This document shows, in pieces, positions 52,891 through 63,892 of a DNA stretch of 64,000 bases. Position numbers and translations under genes: made by a program. Source of the DNA: Pseudomonas fluorescens (GTDB taxonomy: Bacteria; Pseudomonadota; Gammaproteobacteria; Pseudomonadales; Pseudomonadaceae); assembly GCF_902498185.1 (NCBI RefSeq), contig NZ_CABVIX010000003.1:428732-492731 (forward strand), given 5' to 3'. Positions within the stretch are counted from its first letter, which is position 1, and each line of letters begins with the position of its first letter. The notes beneath the pieces are model-generated. The model was not told where the DNA came from. It saw only the letters and a list, made by a program, of their open reading frames with translations, and made no database searches.

Positions 52891-53328
52891 CTACAACGCC
52901 CTGACCTCGAGGATTTCCACCTCGAAGCTCAGGATCTTGCCAGCCAGTGGGTGATTGAAGTCGATGGTCACCTGGGCGTCGTCGAACGCTTTCACCACGC
53001 CAGGCAGCTCGGCATTGGCGGCGTCGTTGAAGATCACCAGCAGGCCCTCGGACAGCTCCATGTCGGTGAACTGCGTGCGCGGCATGACCTGGACGTTCTG
53101 CGGATTGGGCTGGCCGAAAGCATTTTCGGGCGCCACGGTCACGGTGCGCTTGTCGCCGGCCTTGAAGCCGAACAAGGCAGCCTCGAAACCAGGCAGCAGG
53201 TTGCCGTCGCCGACCTTGAACACAGCCGGGGCCTTGTCGAAGGTGCTGTCGACGGTGTCGCCGTTTTCCAGGTGCAGCGCGAAGTGCAGTGTCACTTCGG
53301 TGTTCTGGCCAATGCGGATATCAGTCAT
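52891..53328 (-). CDS. fkpB: FKBP-type peptidyl-prolyl isomerase (SlpA/FkpB type)
   Basis: 145 residues from the ATG at 53328. SlyD-like FKBP fold with inserted flap: [40 protein letters not shown] and [18 protein letters not shown] (the NHPLAGK signature of the insert-in-flap group). The start lies 8 bases inside the lspA end. Folding helper encoded between lspA and ispH as in E. coli. Confidence 0.93.
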   Translation of the reverse strand: MTDIRIGQNTEVTLHFALHLENGDTVDSTFDKAPAVFKVGDGNLLPGFEAALFGFKAGDKRTVTVAPENAFGQPNPQNVQVMPRTQFTDMELSEGLLVIFNDAANAELPGVVKAFDDAQVTIDFNHPLAGKILSFEVEILEVRAL

Positions 53329-53836
53329 TGACGGCTTCCTCGGACTTCTTGCTCTTGAACATATCCAGCGCCAGCATGACCGCGCCGACAGTGATAGCGC
53401 TGTCGGCCAGGTTGAAGGCCGGGAAGTGATGGCGGTTCTGCCAGTGCACCAGGATGAAGTCGACGACATGACCCAGCACGACGCGGTCGTACAGGTTGCC
53501 CAGCGCGCCGCCCAGCACCAGGGCCAGGGCGACGGCCAGCCAGGTCTCGTTACGTCCCAGGCGCTTGAGCCACACCACCAGCACCGCGCTGACCACCAGG
53601 GCGATCATCGCGAACAACCAGCGCTGCCAGCCGGAGCTGTCGGCCAGGAAGCTGAACGCGGCCCCGGTATTGTAGGCCAGCGTCCAGCTGAAGTAGTCGG
53701 GAATGACCACGATCTGTTGGTAGAGGCTCAAGGCCCCTTCGAAGTAGACCTTGCTGGCCTGGTCGAGGACCAGTACCAGCACGCTCAGCCAGAGCCAGGC
53801 AAGGCGCCCGAAGCGCCCGGCAGCAGGGTTAGGCAT
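53321..53836 (-). CDS. lspA: Lipoprotein signal peptidase LspA
   Basis: 171 residues from the ATG at 53836, inside the last codons of ileS (8-bp overlap). Four membrane helices; the catalytic aspartates are in [15 protein letters not shown] and FNLADSAI. It cleaves prolipoprotein signal peptides; NTGAAFSFL is also typical. Confidence 0.96.
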   Translation of the reverse strand: MPNPAAGRFGRLAWLWLSVLVLVLDQASKVYFEGALSLYQQIVVIPDYFSWTLAYNTGAAFSFLADSSGWQRWLFAMIALVVSAVLVVWLKRLGRNETWLAVALALVLGGALGNLYDRVVLGHVVDFILVHWQNRHHFPAFNLADSAITVGAVMLALDMFKSKKSEEAVND

Positions 53837-56660
53837 AGTGGCGCACCTCGCCCTGGCCGCTGATGTTTTCAGCGCAACGGGTGCAGATTTCCGGATGCTC
53901 CGGATTTGCGCCGACATCGGCGCGGAAGTGCCAGCAACGGCCGCACTTGGCATGACCCGACTTGACCACCTGGAGCTTGAGGCCTTCGACCTCGGTCACC
54001 ACGGCTTCGGCAGGCGCCTGAACGAACGGCACCACGCTGGCGGCAGAGGTGATGAGCACGAAGCGCAGCTCGTCGCCCAGCTTGTCGAGGTCGGCGCTCA
54101 GGGCGTCGTCGGCAAACAGGGTCACTTCGGCCTGCAGGTTGCCACCGATGGCCTTGGCCGCGCGCTGGTTCTCCAGTTCCTTGTTGACCGCAGCCTTGAC
54201 GGCCATCACGCGGTCCCAGTAGGCGCGGTCGAGCTCGATGCCTTCCGGCAGCTCGGTCAGGCCCTGGTACCAGGTGTTGAGCATGACCGACTCGTTGCGC
54301 TCGCCCGGCAGGTACTGCCACAGCTCGTCGGCGGTGAAGGCCAGGATCGGTGCGATCCAGCGCACCAGCGCCTCGCTGATGTGGTACAGCGCGGTCTGGC
54401 ACGAGCGGCGCGCGACGCTGTTGGCACCGGTGGTGTACTGGCGGTCCTTGATGATGTCCAGGTAGAAGCCGCCCAGCTCCTGCACGCAGAAGTTGTGGAT
54501 CTTGGAGTACACGTTCCAGAACCGGTATTCGCTGTAGTGTTCTTCGAGCTCGCGTTGCAGCAACAGCGCACGGTCGACTGCCCAGCGATCGAGCGCCAGC
54601 ATGTCTTCGGCCGGCAGCAGGTCGCGGGCCGGGTCGAAGCCCGACAGGTTGGAAAGCAGGAAGCGCGCGGTATTGCGGATACGCCGGTAGGCGTCGGCGC
54701 TGCGCTGCAGGATCTGCTCGGACACGGCCATCTCGCCCGAGTAGTCGGTAGCCGAGACCCACAGGCGCAGGATGTCGGCACCCAGGGTGTCGTTGACCTT
54801 CTGCGGCTCGATGGTGTTGCCCAGCGACTTGGACATCTTGCGGCCGTTCTCGTCCACGGTGAAGCCGTGGGTGAGCAACTCACGGTATGGCGCGTGGTTG
54901 TCGATTGCGCAACCGGTCAGCAACGAGGAGTGGAACCAGCCACGGTGCTGGTCCGAACCTTCCAGGTACAGGTCGGCGCGCGGGCCGGTGGCGTGGCCGA
55001 TATCGTGTGAGCCGCGCAGCACATGCCAGTGCGTGGTACCGGAGTCGAACCACACGTCCAGGGTGTCGGAGATCTTGTCGTACTCGGCGGCTTCATCACC
55101 CAGCAGCTCGGCGGCGTCCAGCTTGAACCAGGCTTCGATGCCTTCGAGCTCGACGCGCTTTGCCACTTCGTCCATCAGCTCGACGGTGCGCGGATGCAGC
55201 TCGCCGGTCTGCTTGTTCAGGAAGAACGGGATCGGCACGCCCCAGTTACGCTGGCGCGAGATGCACCAGTCCGGACGGTTGGCGATCATCGAGTGCAGGC
55301 GAGCCTGGCCCCAGGCCGGTACGAACTTGGTTTCTTCGATGGCCTTGAGCGCACGCTCGCGCAGGGGCTCGCCGGTGCTCGGCTGCTTGTCCATGCCGAC
55401 GAACCACTGCGCGGTGGCGCGGTAGATCAGCGGGGTCTTGTGGCGCCAGCAGTGCATGTAGCTGTGGCTGATGGTTTCGGTGTGCAGCAGCGCACCGACT
55501 TCGCCCAGCTTCTCGACGATCCCTGGGTTGGCTTTCCAGATGAACTGGCCGCCGAAGAACTCCAGGGACGGCACGTACACACCGTTGCTCTGCACCGGGG
55601 TCAGGATGTCGTCGTTGACCATGCCGTAGCGCTTGCAGGTCACGAAGTCGTCTTCGCCATAGGCAGGCGCCGAGTGAACGACACCGGTCCCCGCGCCCAG
55701 CTCGACGTAGTCGGCCAGGTACACCGGCGACAGGCGGTCGTAGAACGGGTGACGGAAATTGATCAGCTCCAGAGCCGAACCCGGTGCGGTGGCCACGACC
55801 GAACCTTCCAGGCCATAGCGCTGCAGGCACGACTCGACCAGCTCTTGAGCGATTACCAGCAGTTTTTCGCCGGTGTCGACCAGGGCGTAGGCGAACTCAG
55901 GGTGCACGTTGAGCGCCTGGTTTGCCGGGATGGTCCACGGCGTGGTGGTCCAGATCACGATCGAGGCTGGCTTGGACAGGCTGGCGAGGCCGAAGGCGGC
56001 GGCCAGCTTGTCGGCATCGGCGATCGGGAAGGCGACGTCGATGGTCTGGGATTTCTTGTCGGCGTACTCGACCTCGGCCTCGGCCAGGGCCGATCCGCAA
56101 TCGAAGCACCAGTTGACCGGCTTCAGGCCCTTGAACACGAAGCCCTGCTTGACCATCTCGGCCAGGGCGCGGATCTCACCGGCCTCGTTGGCGAATTCCA
56201 TGGTCTTGTACGGGTTGTCCCAGTCACCCAGCACGCCCAGGCGGATGAACTCGGTCTTCTGCCCTTCGATCTGCTCGGCGGCGTAGGCGCGGCAGAGCTC
56301 GCGGGTCTGGTCGGGGCTCAGGTGCTTGCCATGAGTCACTTCGACCTTGTGCTCGATCGGTAGGCCGTGGCAGTCCCAACCCGGAACGTAGGGCGCATCG
56401 AAACCGGACAAGGTCTTGGAACGGACAATCATGTCCTTGAGGATCTTGTTCAGCGCATGACCGATGTGAATCTTGCCGTTGGCATAGGGCGGGCCGTCGT
56501 GCAGTACGAACTTCGGACGATCCTTGCCAATCTCGCGCAGCTTCTGGTACAGGCCAATGCTGTCCCAACGCTGCAGAATCTGCGGTTCGCGCTGAGGCAG
56601 GCCGGCCTTCATGGGGAAGGCGGTGTCCGGAAGGTTAAGCGTGGCTTTGTAGTCGGTCAT
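53829..56660 (-). CDS. ileS: Isoleucyl-tRNA synthetase
   Basis: 943 residues from the ATG at 56660. Class I motifs: HIGH as [11 protein letters not shown] near residue 60 and KMSKS as [10 protein letters not shown] near 600; the C-terminal zinc site CGRCWHF with [10 protein letters not shown] is complete. Editing domain intact by length. Start lies 4 bp inside the ribF end. The type is the short bacterial form (mupirocin-sensitive by class). Confidence 0.98.
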   Translation of the reverse strand: MTDYKATLNLPDTAFPMKAGLPQREPQILQRWDSIGLYQKLREIGKDRPKFVLHDGPPYANGKIHIGHALNKILKDMIVRSKTLSGFDAPYVPGWDCHGLPIEHKVEVTHGKHLSPDQTRELCRAYAAEQIEGQKTEFIRLGVLGDWDNPYKTMEFANEAGEIRALAEMVKQGFVFKGLKPVNWCFDCGSALAEAEVEYADKKSQTIDVAFPIADADKLAAAFGLASLSKPASIVIWTTTPWTIPANQALNVHPEFAYALVDTGEKLLVIAQELVESCLQRYGLEGSVVATAPGSALELINFRHPFYDRLSPVYLADYVELGAGTGVVHSAPAYGEDDFVTCKRYGMVNDDILTPVQSNGVYVPSLEFFGGQFIWKANPGIVEKLGEVGALLHTETISHSYMHCWRHKTPLIYRATAQWFVGMDKQPSTGEPLRERALKAIEETKFVPAWGQARLHSMIANRPDWCISRQRNWGVPIPFFLNKQTGELHPRTVELMDEVAKRVELEGIEAWFKLDAAELLGDEAAEYDKISDTLDVWFDSGTTHWHVLRGSHDIGHATGPRADLYLEGSDQHRGWFHSSLLTGCAIDNHAPYRELLTHGFTVDENGRKMSKSLGNTIEPQKVNDTLGADILRLWVSATDYSGEMAVSEQILQRSADAYRRIRNTARFLLSNLSGFDPARDLLPAEDMLALDRWAVDRALLLQRELEEHYSEYRFWNVYSKIHNFCVQELGGFYLDIIKDRQYTTGANSVARRSCQTALYHISEALVRWIAPILAFTADELWQYLPGERNESVMLNTWYQGLTELPEGIELDRAYWDRVMAVKAAVNKELENQRAAKAIGGNLQAEVTLFADDALSADLDKLGDELRFVLITSAASVVPFVQAPAEAVVTEVEGLKLQVVKSGHAKCGRCWHFRADVGANPEHPEICTRCAENISGQGEVRHYA

Positions 56661-57607
56661 TTCAGGCTCTTCGTTAGCGGTTGAGCGTGCCAATGGGCAC
56701 GTGCGGCGGCGATATCCGCATCGATCGCCGACTTTAGCGCCTCCAGGGAGGCGAAACGCTGCTCTTCACGCAGCTTCTGGTGGAAGTCCACCGTCAGGCG
56801 CCGGCCATAGAGATCGCCGGCGAAATCCAGGAGATGTATTTCGAGGTGTGGGCGCCCGTCACCTGCGACGGTGGGCCTGACCCCGATGTTGGCAACGCCC
56901 GGCCAGACCTTGCCGTCGATCTCGGCGCTGGTCAGGTAGACCCCGCTGAGCGGCACGCGGCGGCGCTTGAGCTGGATGTTGGCGGTCGGCGTGCCCAGCT
57001 GACGGGCGAGCTTCTGGCCGTGCAGCACCCGGCCGCTGATCTGGTACGGACGGCCCAGCAGGTGCGCGGCCAGGGCAAAGTCACCGGCGGCCAGGGCCTT
57101 GCGCACTTCGGTGCTGCTGACTCGCAGGCCGTCCTCTTCGACGGTGCGCGCGGCTTCGACACTGAAGCCGTGCTCGCGTCCGGCCTCGACGAGATAGGCG
57201 AAGTCGCCCGCGCGGTCGCAGCCAAAGCGGAAATCATCGCCGACCTCAAGATGACGCACACCCAGGCCCTTGACCAGGATCGCTTCGACGAACTCCCGGG
57301 CGCTCAGCTTGCTCAGCCGCTGGTTGAAGGCCAGGCACAGCACCCGGTCGATGCCCTCGGCGGCGAGCAGGTCGATCTTGTCGCGCAGGCGTGCAAGACG
57401 GGCCGGCGCGGTGTCCGGTGCGAAATACTCGCGCGGCTGCGGCTCGAAGATGACGACGCAGGTGGGCACCCCGAGCTCCCGCGCACGCTCGCGCAGACGC
57501 GCCAGGATTGCCTGGTGGCCACGGTGAACCCCGTCGAAGTTGCCAATGGTGGCGACACAGCCCCGATGCTCGGGGCGCAGGTTGTGAAGACCTCGAACCA
57601 GCTGCAT
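56657..57607 (-). CDS. ribF: Bifunctional riboflavin kinase/FAD synthetase RibF
   Basis: 316 residues from the ATG at 57607 ([17 protein letters not shown]). N-terminal adenylyltransferase domain with [18 protein letters not shown]-terminal kinase domain with [12 protein letters not shown] and [14 protein letters not shown]. It makes FMN and FAD. First gene of ribF-ileS-lspA-fkpB-ispH, 118 bp after murJ. Confidence 0.96.
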   Translation of the reverse strand: MQLVRGLHNLRPEHRGCVATIGNFDGVHRGHQAILARLRERARELGVPTCVVIFEPQPREYFAPDTAPARLARLRDKIDLLAAEGIDRVLCLAFNQRLSKLSAREFVEAILVKGLGVRHLEVGDDFRFGCDRAGDFAYLVEAGREHGFSVEAARTVEEDGLRVSSTEVRKALAAGDFALAAHLLGRPYQISGRVLHGQKLARQLGTPTANIQLKRRRVPLSGVYLTSAEIDGKVWPGVANIGVRPTVAGDGRPHLEIHLLDFAGDLYGRRLTVDFHQKLREEQRFASLEALKSAIDADIAAARAHWHAQPLTKSLK

Positions 57608-57725
57608 AACGCGCTTCTTGCTCATAAAGTGGTCGATTATAACCACACCCGGGCGCTGACGACAGGCAGCAGCACCACAGCGGCGTGTGGAATGCGAAAA
57701 ACCGACGCCTGACCCCGCACTTGCC

Positions 57726-59264
57726 TCAGTGCAGGGCCTTGCGCGCAAAATGCCGTGGGCGCAGACCGCACAGGAACAGGCATCCGAAATAGGTCACCAC
57801 GCCGGCCAGGATCAAGGCACCCAGGCGCGCGAAGCGTTCAAGCATGCCGCCCTCCTCCCAGGCTGGCAGGTAATGCATGCCCGCCAGCAGCACCGCCGAC
57901 ATCAGGGTGACGGCCAGTACCAGCTTGAGCAGGAACAGCCCCCAGCCCGGCTGGGGCTGGAACAGCTGCTGCTGGCGCAGTTTCCAGTACAGCAGGCCGG
58001 CATTGAGGCAGGCGCCGATGCTGATGGCCAGGGCCAGGCCTGCGTGCTGCAACGGGCCGACCAGTACCAGGTTGAGCAACTGCGTGGAGATCAGCGTGAA
58101 GATGGCGATCTTCACTGGCGTGCGTATGTTCTGCTGTGCGTAGAAACCCGGTGCCAGCACCTTGACCAGGATGATCGCCAGCAGGCCCACCGAGTAGGCG
58201 ATCAGCGCGCGCTGGGTCATGGCGGCATCGAAGGCAGTGAACTTGCCGTACTGGAACAGCGCGACGGTCAGTGGCTCGGCAAGAATCCCGAGGGCCAGGG
58301 TGCAGGGCAGCACCAGCAGAAAACACAGGCGCAGGCCCCAGTCGAGGATGCGCGAGTATTCATGCCGGTCGCGGTTGGCGTAGGTCTTGGCCAGGGTCGG
58401 CAGCAGAATAGTGCCCAGGGCCACGCCCAGCACCCCGGAGGGCAGCTCCATCAAGCGATCGGCGTAGTACATCCAGGACACCGACCCTGCGACCAGGAAC
58501 GAGGCGAAGATGGTGTTGATGATCAGCGAGATCTGGCTGACCGATACCCCGAGGATGGCCGGCAGCATCTGCTTGAGCACACGCCACACACCGGTATCGC
58601 GCAGGTTCAGGCGTGGCAGCACGAGCATGCCGATCTTCTTCAGGTGTGGCAGCTGATACAGCAGCTGCGCCAGGCCGCCGGCCAGCACGCCCCAGCCGAG
58701 CGCCATGATGGGCGGGTCGAAGTAGGGCGTGAGAAATACCGCGAAGCCGATCATCGCCACGTTGAGCAAGGTCGGCGTGAAGGCGGGAACCGAGAAACGG
58801 TTCCAGGTATTGAGGATGGCGCCGACCAGCGACGACAGCGAGATCAGCAATATATAGGGGAAGGTCACCCGCAGCAGGTCGGTGGTCAGCTGGTACTTCT
58901 CTGCATTGTCGACAAACCCCGGCGCCGTGACCCATACCACCCAAGGGGCGGCCAGGATCCCCAGCGCGGTGACCACCGCCAGCACCAGGGTGAGCAACCC
59001 GCTGACATACGCAATGAATGTGCGGGTCGCTTCCTCACCCTGCTGAGTCTTGTATTCGGCCAGGATCGGTACGAAGGCCTGGGAAAAAGCACCCTCTGCA
59101 AAGATGCGGCGCAGCAGGTTTGGCAACTTGAACGCGATGAAAAAGGCGTCGGTGGCAACTCCCGCACCGAAAATGCGGGCGAGGATGGTGTCCCGAACAA
59201 AGCCCAGAACCCTGGAAATCATTGTGATAGAGCTGACTGCGGCCAGGGATTTGAGCAGGTTCAT
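57726..59264 (-). CDS. murJ: Lipid II flippase MurJ
   Basis: 512 residues, 14 membrane helices. [20 protein letters not shown] is the typical MurJ start; [14 protein letters not shown] and [17 protein letters not shown] are conserved. It moves lipid II across the inner membrane. Divergent from rpsT with 251 bp between; 118 bp upstream of ribF. Confidence 0.96.
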   Translation of the reverse strand: MNLLKSLAAVSSITMISRVLGFVRDTILARIFGAGVATDAFFIAFKLPNLLRRIFAEGAFSQAFVPILAEYKTQQGEEATRTFIAYVSGLLTLVLAVVTALGILAAPWVVWVTAPGFVDNAEKYQLTTDLLRVTFPYILLISLSSLVGAILNTWNRFSVPAFTPTLLNVAMIGFAVFLTPYFDPPIMALGWGVLAGGLAQLLYQLPHLKKIGMLVLPRLNLRDTGVWRVLKQMLPAILGVSVSQISLIINTIFASFLVAGSVSWMYYADRLMELPSGVLGVALGTILLPTLAKTYANRDRHEYSRILDWGLRLCFLLVLPCTLALGILAEPLTVALFQYGKFTAFDAAMTQRALIAYSVGLLAIILVKVLAPGFYAQQNIRTPVKIAIFTLISTQLLNLVLVGPLQHAGLALAISIGACLNAGLLYWKLRQQQLFQPQPGWGLFLLKLVLAVTLMSAVLLAGMHYLPAWEEGGMLERFARLGALILAGVVTYFGCLFLCGLRPRHFARKALH

Positions 59265-59433
59265 GGAAAAGTTTCAGCCTGAAGACAGAGAGCGCTGCCA
59301 GGCAGCGCCCGAGTATGCGATACTCTCCCGCTCATTGCAGGGGAGCCAAAACTCCCGAGTGTACAGGTCACGGCGCAGAAAGGAATCTTTCCACTCTGCA
59401 TCAGGACCACTCGGCAGATCTCTGCAGCTGGCC

Positions 59434-59462
59434 TTGACAACCGGTCTACTGATCGGCATGAT
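59434..59462 (+). promoter_or_regulatory. Sigma-70 promoter of rpsT
   Basis: ttgaca (59434-59439), 17 bases, catgat (59457-59462), 53 bp before the rpsT start. The -35 is perfect and the -10 matches four of six. A GC-rich stretch (cgcggcc) follows, as at growth-controlled promoters. Confidence 0.65.
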
Positions 59463-59515
59463 TCGCGGCCTATTTTGTTCGCTATTTATCCAAAAGTCTT
59501 TCAAGGAGCTCGACG

Positions 59516-59794
59516 GTGGCCAACTCACCTTCCGCCAAGAAACGTGCAAAACAGGCTGAGAAGCGTCGCAGCCACAACGCCAGCCTGCGTTCCATGGTCC
59601 GTACCTACATCAAAAACGTAGTCAAGGCCATTGATGCAAAAGACGCCGAAAAAGCGCAAGCTGCTTACATCCTGGCTGTGCCAGTTATCGACCGTATGGC
59701 CGATAAAGGCATCATCCACAAGAACAAGGCTGCTCGCCATAAAGGCCGTCTGAATGGCCACATCAAGGCGCTGAAAGAAACTGCAGCTGCCTAA
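59516..59794 (+). CDS. rpsT: 30S ribosomal protein S20
   Basis: 92 residues from a GTG at 59516 with AAGGAG nine bases before; the product begins [20 protein letters not shown] as usual. S20 binds 16S rRNA in the 30S body. An unusual start codon for rpsT (UUG in E. coli, GTG here) fits the known weak-start self-regulation. Followed by a strong terminator. Confidence 0.97.
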   Translation: MANSPSAKKRAKQAEKRRSHNASLRSMVRTYIKNVVKAIDAKDAEKAQAAYILAVPVIDRMADKGIIHKNKAARHKGRLNGHIKALKETAAA

Positions 59795-59810
59795 GCGACA
59801 CGCTTGTTAA

Positions 59811-59836
59811 AAAACCGACCTTAGGGTCGGTTTTTT
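59811..59836 (+). terminator. rpsT terminator
   Basis: aaaaccgacc-ttag-ggtcggtttttt: 10-bp stem and T-run 16 bp after the rpsT stop. The reverse strand has A-runs too, so it could also act on the convergent PqiB-like operon. Confidence 0.95.
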
Positions 59837-59929
59837 ATTGCCTGCGAATTGGTATCGGGAACACCAACTTCCTGCTGAGCAGAAAACTTTGACTGCGGAC
59901 CCCGGATTCAAGGGCCCGCAGTCATCGCC

Positions 59930-62230
59930 TTACTGTGCGATCGAAATCTTCGGCGCCCAGATCAGCCACTCTTCTTCCGGCTTGTCGAACAGGGCAAACG
60001 TCTGCTGCGGCCGGGCGGGGTTACCCATCTTCTCGCCATCAGGCGTAGCGAACGCAATACCGCCTTCAATCAAGGTCTCGAGTGATTCGGTGCGCACCGA
60101 AGCGCCTTTGAACAAGCCGAAATCGAAGCCGAAGCCGCTGCTGGTCCAGAATCGACTGCCCCCGCGCACCAACGTTGCGTAGCGTGGCTCGATGAGCACG
60201 TGGATGAGCACACGGTCCGCGGTCTGTCCCAGCTCGAAGCCGGTTACCTTGCCGACCGCCACTTCGCGGTAGGTCACCGGCACCCCTGGCTTGATCGAGC
60301 CCCGGCGTGGCGCACTCAACGTGAGCGGCAAGCCGACGGGTTCTTCCTTGAGCTCTGGCGCCTGGCTCAGCGCGGTGAACTCACGTTGCACTCCCCCACT
60401 CCGGGCTGCTGGCTGTACTTCGAGGTACTGGCCAGTCACCAGCGTCTCAAGGTTCTCGGTACGCACCAGGCCCAGGGCTGGCTTGACCACCCAGAAGCGT
60501 GTGCCTTGCCGGGTGATGCGCTCTGGCACTTGGGTAATGCGGGCGCGCAGCAGCACGGCTTGCAGGTCCTGCGTCAGGTCTACACTTTCGACCTGGCCGA
60601 CATCCAGCCCCCTGAAGCGGATCGGTGTACCCGGCTTGAGTCCGTCAGCGCGGTCCACGCGAATGGTGATGGAGGTGCCGGTGCGATTCGCGGCGTCCTG
60701 ACTTTCATGCAAGCGGAAACGTGGGATACGCCGTTTCAGGGCGACATTCTGCTCAGGTGTCTCGAAAGCGATCCCCCCGGCCATGAGGCTCTGCAGGGAT
60801 TCACTCTTGACCTGGATACCCGACAATCCCCCGGTCAGGGTAATTCCGCTGGCGTTCCAGAACCGCGTGGAGCCGTTCACCAGGTTGGCGTATTCCGGCT
60901 CGATATGCACCCCGATGAGGATACGCTTGCTGTTCTTGGCAAACTGGTAGCTTTGCACGCTACCTACCCTGACCTGACGGTAGAGCACAGGGCTGCCCAC
61001 CTCCAGCGAACCCAGGTTATCGCCGAACAGCACCAGGTGCAGACCCGGGGATTTCAGGTCCAGAGGCGGCGCCTTGGCCCGCGCCTCGAACTCGCGCCGG
61101 GGCAAGGCACCCTTGTCCCCCGGCCGGATAGCGATGTAGTTACCTTTCACCAAGGCTTCCAGCCCGGTAATGCCAGCCAGCGAGATGGATGGCTTGACGA
61201 CCCAGAACTGGGTACCGTCGACGAGGTAGTCCTCGGCCAGCGGATCAAGGGTAATCTCGGCCATGGCGCTGCTGAGGTCGCTGTCTATCTTCAGGGTTTT
61301 CAACGAGCCGATCTGGATGCCCTTGTAAAGCACAGGCGTGCGCCCAGCCTGCAGGCCCTCGAAGTCAGTCAACTTTACCCTGATGCGGATGCCCGCCTGC
61401 GCCGCATCGAAGTCTTCATAAAGGCGGAACGGCAGGCTTGGATCGGTAGCGGGGCTGTCCTTGCGGTGCTCGGGAGTGGCGAAGGCGATACCCCCGGCAA
61501 CGATGCTCGACAACGATTCGCTGCGCACCTTCACCCCTGACAGACTCGCATCGATGCTGACTCCACTGGCATTCCAGAATCGCGTGTGCTTGCGCACCAG
61601 CTTGGCGTAGGCAGGCTCGATGAATACCTTGACCTCGACGGTGTCCTGGTCTTCGGACAGTCGATAGCTCTTCACCCGGCCTACCTGGATCTGCTTGTAG
61701 AACACTGGGCTGTCGCGGTTCAGCGAGCCGAGACGATCTGCCTTGAGCGTCAGATGCAGCCCCGGAGTACTGTCAGACAATGGCGGGGCGACGGCAAGTG
61801 CGGTGAAGCGCTGGGTTGGCTCGCCCTCCCCCGGGCTCACGGCAATGTAGTTGCCTGACACCAATGTCTCGAGCCCGGTGATGCCGGCGAGAGTGACGCT
61901 GGGCTTGACCAGCCAGAAGCGTGTCCCGGTATTGAGATGCGGTTCGGCCTCCTTGTTCATCTCGATGGTGGCGATGACACCGGTGTTGCTGCCCTCGGCA
62001 TCGAGCACCAGGCTTTTGACCTTGCCCACCGACATGCCCTTGTAGAAAACCTCGGTCTTGTTGGCGACAATGCCTTCACCACTTTCAAAACGCACTTCGA
62101 TACTCACGCCAGCAGCCCGATAGGCCTGCCAGCCGAGCCAACCGCCGATGACCAGAGCGATCAGGGGAAGAATCCAGATGGCCGACCAATTAGATGCTGG
62201 ACGGGTTTTGGCCTTAGGCAAATCACTCAT
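59930..62230 (-). CDS. MlaD/MCE-family intermembrane lipid transport protein (PqiB/LetB-like, six MCE domains)
   Basis: 766 residues: one N-terminal helix (AIWILPLIALVIGGWLGWQA) and six MCE domains, each beginning with a strand and a VFYKG/VLYRQ-type turn (near VFYKGMSVGKV, VFYKQIQVGRV, VLYKGIQIGSL, VLYRQVRVGSV, IRFRGLDVGQV, VTYREVAVGKV). MCE rings stack into a tunnel that carries lipids between the membranes. E. coli PqiB has three domains and LetB seven; six is the intermediate form seen in Pseudomonas. Downstream of two PqiA genes with an 8-bp overlap. Confidence 0.92.
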   Translation of the reverse strand: MSDLPKAKTRPASNWSAIWILPLIALVIGGWLGWQAYRAAGVSIEVRFESGEGIVANKTEVFYKGMSVGKVKSLVLDAEGSNTGVIATIEMNKEAEPHLNTGTRFWLVKPSVTLAGITGLETLVSGNYIAVSPGEGEPTQRFTALAVAPPLSDSTPGLHLTLKADRLGSLNRDSPVFYKQIQVGRVKSYRLSEDQDTVEVKVFIEPAYAKLVRKHTRFWNASGVSIDASLSGVKVRSESLSSIVAGGIAFATPEHRKDSPATDPSLPFRLYEDFDAAQAGIRIRVKLTDFEGLQAGRTPVLYKGIQIGSLKTLKIDSDLSSAMAEITLDPLAEDYLVDGTQFWVVKPSISLAGITGLEALVKGNYIAIRPGDKGALPRREFEARAKAPPLDLKSPGLHLVLFGDNLGSLEVGSPVLYRQVRVGSVQSYQFAKNSKRILIGVHIEPEYANLVNGSTRFWNASGITLTGGLSGIQVKSESLQSLMAGGIAFETPEQNVALKRRIPRFRLHESQDAANRTGTSITIRVDRADGLKPGTPIRFRGLDVGQVESVDLTQDLQAVLLRARITQVPERITRQGTRFWVVKPALGLVRTENLETLVTGQYLEVQPAARSGGVQREFTALSQAPELKEEPVGLPLTLSAPRRGSIKPGVPVTYREVAVGKVTGFELGQTADRVLIHVLIEPRYATLVRGGSRFWTSSGFGFDFGLFKGASVRTESLETLIEGGIAFATPDGEKMGNPARPQQTFALFDKPEEEWLIWAPKISIAQ

Positions 62231-62852
62231 TGTCGTCGTCCGACTCCGTGTTATCCCAGATCAGTCGGGGATCAAAAGTTAATGCAGCAAACATGGTCAG
62301 GATGACCACGCTGGCAAATGCGACAGCGCCCAGATTGGCTTCGACATTGGCGATCCGGCCGAAATTCACCACGGCCACCAGAATGGCGATGACAAAGATG
62401 TCGAGCATCGACCAGCGCCCGATGAACTCGATGAAGCGATACATCCAGATCCGCTGACGCGCGGATAGCGGTTGGTGGCGCTGCACCGAATACAGGAGCA
62501 GGCCGATCCCCACCAATTTGAACGTGGGGACGAGAATACTGGCGACGAATACCACGGCCGCGATTGGCAGCATGCCGTGCTGCATCAGGCTGATGACTCC
62601 GGACATGATGGTGTCCGGAGTCCCTCGTCCAAGGCTGCTCACGGTCATGATCGGCAATACGTTGGCCGGTATGTAGAGAATGGATGCGGTAATGAGCAGT
62701 GCCCATGTGCGCAGGATGCTGTTTGGCCGGCGCCCATGCACGATCGCGCCACAGCGGGTGCAGCCCTGCGAATGGCTTTCGGACTCCTGGCGATTCAGTT
62801 CATGGCATTCATTGCAGACCAGAATGCCCGCATCAATCGCCCGCATGCACAT
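62223..62852 (-). CDS. Paraquat-inducible protein A, C-terminal-half type
   Basis: 209 residues. A zinc-ribbon start (LVCNECHELN and GCTRCGAIVHGR), then four helices including WALLITASILYIPANVLPIM. In E. coli PqiA/LetA this unit and the next one upstream are two halves of one protein; here they are separate genes. ATG at 62852 (or 62846) inside the end of the other half (20-bp overlap). Works with the MCE protein in the same operon. Confidence 0.9.
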   Translation of the reverse strand: MCMRAIDAGILVCNECHELNRQESESHSQGCTRCGAIVHGRRPNSILRTWALLITASILYIPANVLPIMTVSSLGRGTPDTIMSGVISLMQHGMLPIAAVVFVASILVPTFKLVGIGLLLYSVQRHQPLSARQRIWMYRFIEFIGRWSMLDIFVIAILVAVVNFGRIANVEANLGAVAFASVVILTMFAALTFDPRLIWDNTESDDDNE

Positions 62853-63492
62853 CTTCTCCCGACAAGGCGACCCAGATCTGGTGTGGCGACATCACCACTT
62901 CCAGCCAGACCTGGACCAGCAACAGACTGATAAAGCACAAAAGGCCCAGGCCCAAGCTGAGCTCGGCCATGTCGGCGAGTTTGACGATCGCCACCAGCAC
63001 GCCCATGAGGTAGACCTCAAGCATGCCCCAATCGCGCAAATGATGATAAATCCGATAGAGCAGGAGGCCGTGACTGCGCCCTATGCCCAGCCGGATACTC
63101 AGTAGCACCGCCAACTGACACAGCAGCTTGAGCAAGGGAATGGCCATGCTGCAAAGGAATACCACCAGGGAAACACTCTGCATGCCGGCGTTGTAGAGTC
63201 CGACTACCCCACTCCACACCGTGTCGTCAGCGCTCTGGCCAAGCAAATGCAGTTGCATGATGGGCAGGAAGTTGGCCGGCACGTAGAGCAGTAATGCAGT
63301 GAGCACCAGTGCCAGGCTGCGATTGACGACGTTGTGACGATGAGCGAACAGCTCGTAGCCACAGCGAGGGCAATGGGCCTTCTCGTCGTTGCGCAGCGTC
63401 GGCTTGCTCATCAGCAGATCGCACTCGTGGCAGGCGACCAGGTCATCCAGTGGCCGCTCGGCGAGCGTGGGAGGTTCGACAGGGTTGGGCAT
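62833..63492 (-). CDS. Paraquat-inducible protein A, N-terminal-half type
   Basis: 219 residues. Zinc ribbon VACHECDLLMS and HCPRCGYELFAH, then four helices with VLTALLLYVPANFLPIMQLH, the same pattern as the downstream half. First gene of the pqiA-pqiA-MCE operon. It is the inner-membrane part of a lipid transport system. Confidence 0.9.
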   Translation of the reverse strand: MPNPVEPPTLAERPLDDLVACHECDLLMSKPTLRNDEKAHCPRCGYELFAHRHNVVNRSLALVLTALLLYVPANFLPIMQLHLLGQSADDTVWSGVVGLYNAGMQSVSLVVFLCSMAIPLLKLLCQLAVLLSIRLGIGRSHGLLLYRIYHHLRDWGMLEVYLMGVLVAIVKLADMAELSLGLGLLCFISLLLVQVWLEVVMSPHQIWVALSGEDVHAGD

Positions 63493-63582
63493 AGAGGGAT
63501 TCTGAATGGATGCGAGGCTCTATTCTAGTGTTCTGGTGCCGATTGTGGGAATCGACCAACAGCTATGAACGCCCCACAAAGA

Positions 63583-63618
63583 CAAAACCCCTACCTGCTC
63601 GCGCAGATAGGGGTTTTG
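63583..63618 (-). terminator. rRNA operon terminator
   Basis: caaaaccccta and taggggttttg (11-bp arms), with an inner ctgc/gcag stem and one mismatch between, 10 bp after the 5S gene on the minus strand. Confidence 0.85.
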
Positions 63619-63628
63619 CGAAATGAAT

Positions 63629-63744
63629 CTTGACGATGACCTACTCTCACATGGGGAAACCCCACACTACCATCGGCGATGCATCGTTTCACTGCTGAGT
63701 TCGGGATGGGATCAGGTGGTTCCAATGCTCTATGGTCGTCAAGA
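63629..63744 (-). rRNA. rrf: 5S ribosomal RNA
   Basis: The minus strand reads TTGACGACCATAGAGC, GGAACCACCTGATCCC, CCCGAACTCAG, AGTGAAACGATGCATCGCCG and GAGAGTAGGTCATCGTCAAG: a complete 5S rRNA of Pseudomonas type, about 116 bases. End points are good to a few bases. Confidence 0.95.
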
Positions 63745-63892
63745 AATTCTGTAGCCAGAATGTCCAGATGGACAGCCCAGCGAATTCGGATATGCGATAT
63801 TTGTGATGTTACGAACTTTCGGTTGGGTCGTCTTCACCACCACAATCTGGCGGCCCGGGTAACCGGCGCGGCGCAAATTGCTTGGGTGTTAT

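Noticed and set aside
51926..52954. C-terminal extension of FimT as a true domain
   Set aside because: The added sequence is exactly the antisense translation of ispH and shows no domain of its own.
55023..56363. 446-codon open frame antisense to ileS
   Set aside because: Shadow of ileS; its translation is low in complexity and matches no family.
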